From an uncultured cyanobacterium (GTDB taxonomy: Bacteria; Cyanobacteriota; Vampirovibrionia; Gastranaerophilales; Gastranaerophilaceae): a DNA stretch of 14,201 nucleotides. The stretch lies in contig CAMTNN010000019.1 of assembly GCA_947073895.1 (NCBI GenBank), positions 1-14,201 on the forward strand, given 5' to 3'. The translations under genes were made by a program, and so were the position numbers. Within the stretch, counting starts at the first letter, position 1, and each line of letters begins with the position of its first letter. Positions 12,578 through 14,201 of the stretch are shown one piece after another. The notes under the pieces were generated by a model. The model saw only the letters and a program-made list of their open reading frames with translations, was not told where the DNA came from and did not search any database.

Positions 12578-13885
12578 ATGCCAAAAATTTATTTTGTAGA
12601 TGTTACAAACAGGGACGGGGTGCAAACTTCAAGATTAGGATTAGCAAAGCTTCAAAAAACTTTGATTAATTTGATGCTTGATGATATGGGAATTACTCAA
12701 TCAGAGTTTGGTTTTCCAACAACAATGCACGAGTTAAACTATTTGAATGCTAATTTGGAATTGGTAAAACGCGGTATTATCACAAAAACCAAACTTTCAG
12801 GTTGGATGAGAGCGATTGCAAGCGATGTTGAACAATCATTCTCTAACTGTCCGCTATTAGAATACTGTAACCTTTCTCAATCTACATCTGAGCAAATGAT
12901 TTGGGGTAAATATTTAGGCAAGAAAACTCCTGATGATATCATAAGAATGACTTGTGAAGCGGTTGAGTGTGCCGTATCTAAAGGTGCAAAAATTATTGGC
13001 GTAAACGCTGAAGATGCTTCAAGAAGTGACTTAAATTATCTTATTAAGTTAGCCAAAGAGGTAAAAAAACGCGGAGCTTATCGTTTCAGATACTGTGATA
13101 CTTTAGGTTATGAAGATCCGCATACTACTTATACAAGAATTTATCAGTTGGCTAAAGAAACTCAAATGCCTATTGAAATGCATTTTCATAACGATTTAGG
13201 TATGGCGGTTGCATGTTCAGTGGAAGGCGCAAGAGCTGCTCTTGATGCGGGTGTTGATGCTTATATTAATACTGCAATAAACGGTATGGGTGAAAGAGCA
13301 GGTAATGCTGATTTGGTTTCTTGTCTGCTTGCAACTTTGAAATCTGCAGGGTTTAAAAATGCAGAAAAGGTTGTTGATGAAAATATTGATTTATCAAAAG
13401 CTTGGAAGCTTGCAAAATATACTGCTTACGCTTTTGGGCTTCCAATTCCTATCAACCAGCCGGCTGTTGGTGATAATGCTTTTGCTCACGAATCAGGTAT
13501 TCACGCTGACGGTGCTCTAAAAGACCGCAGAAACTATGAATTGTATGATTTTGAAGAACTCGGACGAGGCGAACCTGAAATTATTGAAACAGGTCGAATG
13601 ATTACCACCGGTGAATATGGTGGAATTAAAGGTTTTAGGAATGTTTATGACAAACTTGAAATTGAGTTTAAGGATGAAAACGAAGCACGTAACATTCTTG
13701 AATTAGCACGTTATGCAAACGTACATACTCAAAAGCCGTTAACAGACAGTGAATTAAAATTTATTTATCACTACCCTGATATTGCGGCAAAAGTTATGAC
13801 AGTTTCTCCATTCTATAATCCTGCGGGTGAATTGGAAAAACGTTTGCAAAACAGCAAACCTGCAATGCCTGAACATATAATATAA
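12578..13885 (+). CDS. Homocitrate / 2-isopropylmalate synthase-type enzyme (HMGL-like TIM barrel)
   Basis: A 435-residue acyl-CoA-dependent condensing enzyme of the homocitrate/isopropylmalate/citramalate synthase superfamily. Visible are DVTNRDGVQ (8-16) with the catalytic Arg-Asp, EDASRSD (145-151), RYCDTLGYEDP (171-181), the metal-binding HFHNDLGMA (202-210), GMGERAGN (236-243) and the C-terminal FAHESGIHADGAL (302-314). The C-terminal half ends without a LeuA-type regulatory domain, and EDASR plus the overall length favour homocitrate synthase (NifV-like) over LeuA. The usual GKHSG is GEYGG (345-349). A Re-citrate synthase or another 2-oxoacid role cannot be excluded, and no nif, lysine or leucine genes are nearby. 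The start at ATG 12578 has AAAGGAG seven bases before it; a TTG at 12548 would add ten residues. The next gene follows after one base. Confidence 0.85.
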   Translation: MPKIYFVDVTNRDGVQTSRLGLAKLQKTLINLMLDDMGITQSEFGFPTTMHELNYLNANLELVKRGIITKTKLSGWMRAIASDVEQSFSNCPLLEYCNLSQSTSEQMIWGKYLGKKTPDDIIRMTCEAVECAVSKGAKIIGVNAEDASRSDLNYLIKLAKEVKKRGAYRFRYCDTLGYEDPHTTYTRIYQLAKETQMPIEMHFHNDLGMAVACSVEGARAALDAGVDAYINTAINGMGERAGNADLVSCLLATLKSAGFKNAEKVVDENIDLSKAWKLAKYTAYAFGLPIPINQPAVGDNAFAHESGIHADGALKDRRNYELYDFEELGRGEPEIIETGRMITTGEYGGIKGFRNVYDKLEIEFKDENEARNILELARYANVHTQKPLTDSELKFIYHYPDIAAKVMTVSPFYNPAGELEKRLQNSKPAMPEHII

Positions 13886-13886
13886 A

Positions 13887-14201
13887 ATGAAAATTACTGT
13901 TGATACTCTAAGTGAAGATATAAGAATAGATTCTTACCTTGCAGAAATAATGCGGGATTATTCGCGCTCAAAAATTCAAAGCCTGATTAAATCAGGAAAA
14001 TGTAAGGTTAATTCTAAAGAGGTTAAGCCTTCATATATTTTAAGAGCCGGTGATAACATTGAGTTTGAAGAAGAAGATATTTTGCCGTTGCGGATTATGC
14101 CTGAAAATATTGATTTAGATATTGTTTGGGAAAATGAAGATATGGCGGTTATTAATAAACCATCCGGCATGCTGACTCATCCGACTCCGATTGAAACAAG
14201 C
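13887..14201 (+). CDS. RluD-type 23S rRNA pseudouridine synthase (3' partial)
   Basis: The first 105 codons of a pseudouridine synthase of the RluA/RluD family, which isomerises uridines in ribosomal or transfer RNA. Residues 1 to about 65 form an S4 RNA-binding domain (RIDSYLAEIMRDYSRSKIQS, then LIKSGKCKVNSKEVKPSYIL and RAGDNIEF). The catalytic domain begins with the LDIVWENEDMAVINKPSGML strand that precedes THP, the typical 'NKP-x-G-x-x-x-HP' block. The catalytic aspartate (HRLD motif) lies beyond the window, so activity cannot be judged. The ATG follows the stop codon of the synthase gene by a single base with no Shine-Dalgarno of its own, so translation is probably coupled. Confidence 0.92.
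   Translation, partial: MKITVDTLSEDIRIDSYLAEIMRDYSRSKIQSLIKSGKCKVNSKEVKPSYILRAGDNIEFEEEDILPLRIMPENIDLDIVWENEDMAVINKPSGMLTHPTPIETS

Noticed and set aside
13976..14170. Minus-strand frame opposite the pseudouridine synthase
   Set aside because: It is antisense to a clear S4/RluD coding sequence and matches nothing.

Overview
The window is 14.2 kb of AT-rich bacterial chromosome. By hand-counted sample lines, ordinary genes run at about 35-40% G+C and the helicase region at well under 30%. The gene set and style suggest a non-photosynthetic relative of the cyanobacteria, most likely Gastranaerophilales/Vampirovibrionia ('Melainabacteria'). The reasons are a divergent-PAP2 (DUF212) gene, a TPR protein with cyanobacterial-type 'YNRG/NNRG' repeats, short proteins of no known family, and a phosphoesterase starting with a short peptide ending in 'FKG'. 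This is inference from family style, not a phylogenetic result.

Left end (1-853): the tail of an unidentified gene, a divergent-PAP2 gene with a damaged or unusual 5' end (in-frame TGA upstream), and a tRNA-His gene with its own promoter and rho-independent terminator. Next (857-4327) is an AT-rich pair of divergent genes: an 878-aa SF1 helicase carrying a C-terminal PD-(D/E)XK-type nuclease, and a 207-aa DUF4145/HEPN-like protein with a C-terminal membrane anchor. This pair, beside a tRNA gene, is the best candidate in the window for an undescribed defence or DNA-processing module.

Middle (4322-9316): a leftward two-gene operon with a secreted TPR protein followed by a 5'-nucleotidase-type phosphoesterase, then a small orphan protein, a YhcH/YiaL-type cupin behind a near-consensus promoter overlapped by a palindrome, and a G+C-richer coiled-coil gene preceded by Pho-box-like direct repeats and closed by a strong terminator.

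Right end (9315-14201): a family-2 glycosyltransferase, two small XRE regulators, an AGCS-type sodium/amino-acid symporter, a homocitrate/isopropylmalate-synthase-type enzyme with its own promoter, and the start of an RluD-type pseudouridine synthase that runs off the window one base after the synthase stop.

Two kinds of translation start occur. Several genes have a clear AGGAG-type ribosome binding site: 5'-nucleotidase, TPR protein, cupin, glycosyltransferase and homocitrate-type synthase. Others (helicase, HEPN-like protein, first XRE regulator, symporter) have none, but have a -10-like hexamer only 4-10 bases before the ATG, which fits leaderless mRNAs. No CRISPR array, insertion sequence or replication origin was seen. 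No stretch of more than 300 bases lacks a gene; the longest gap, about 210 bases at 3494-3703, holds possible promoters and a short open frame without a start codon.
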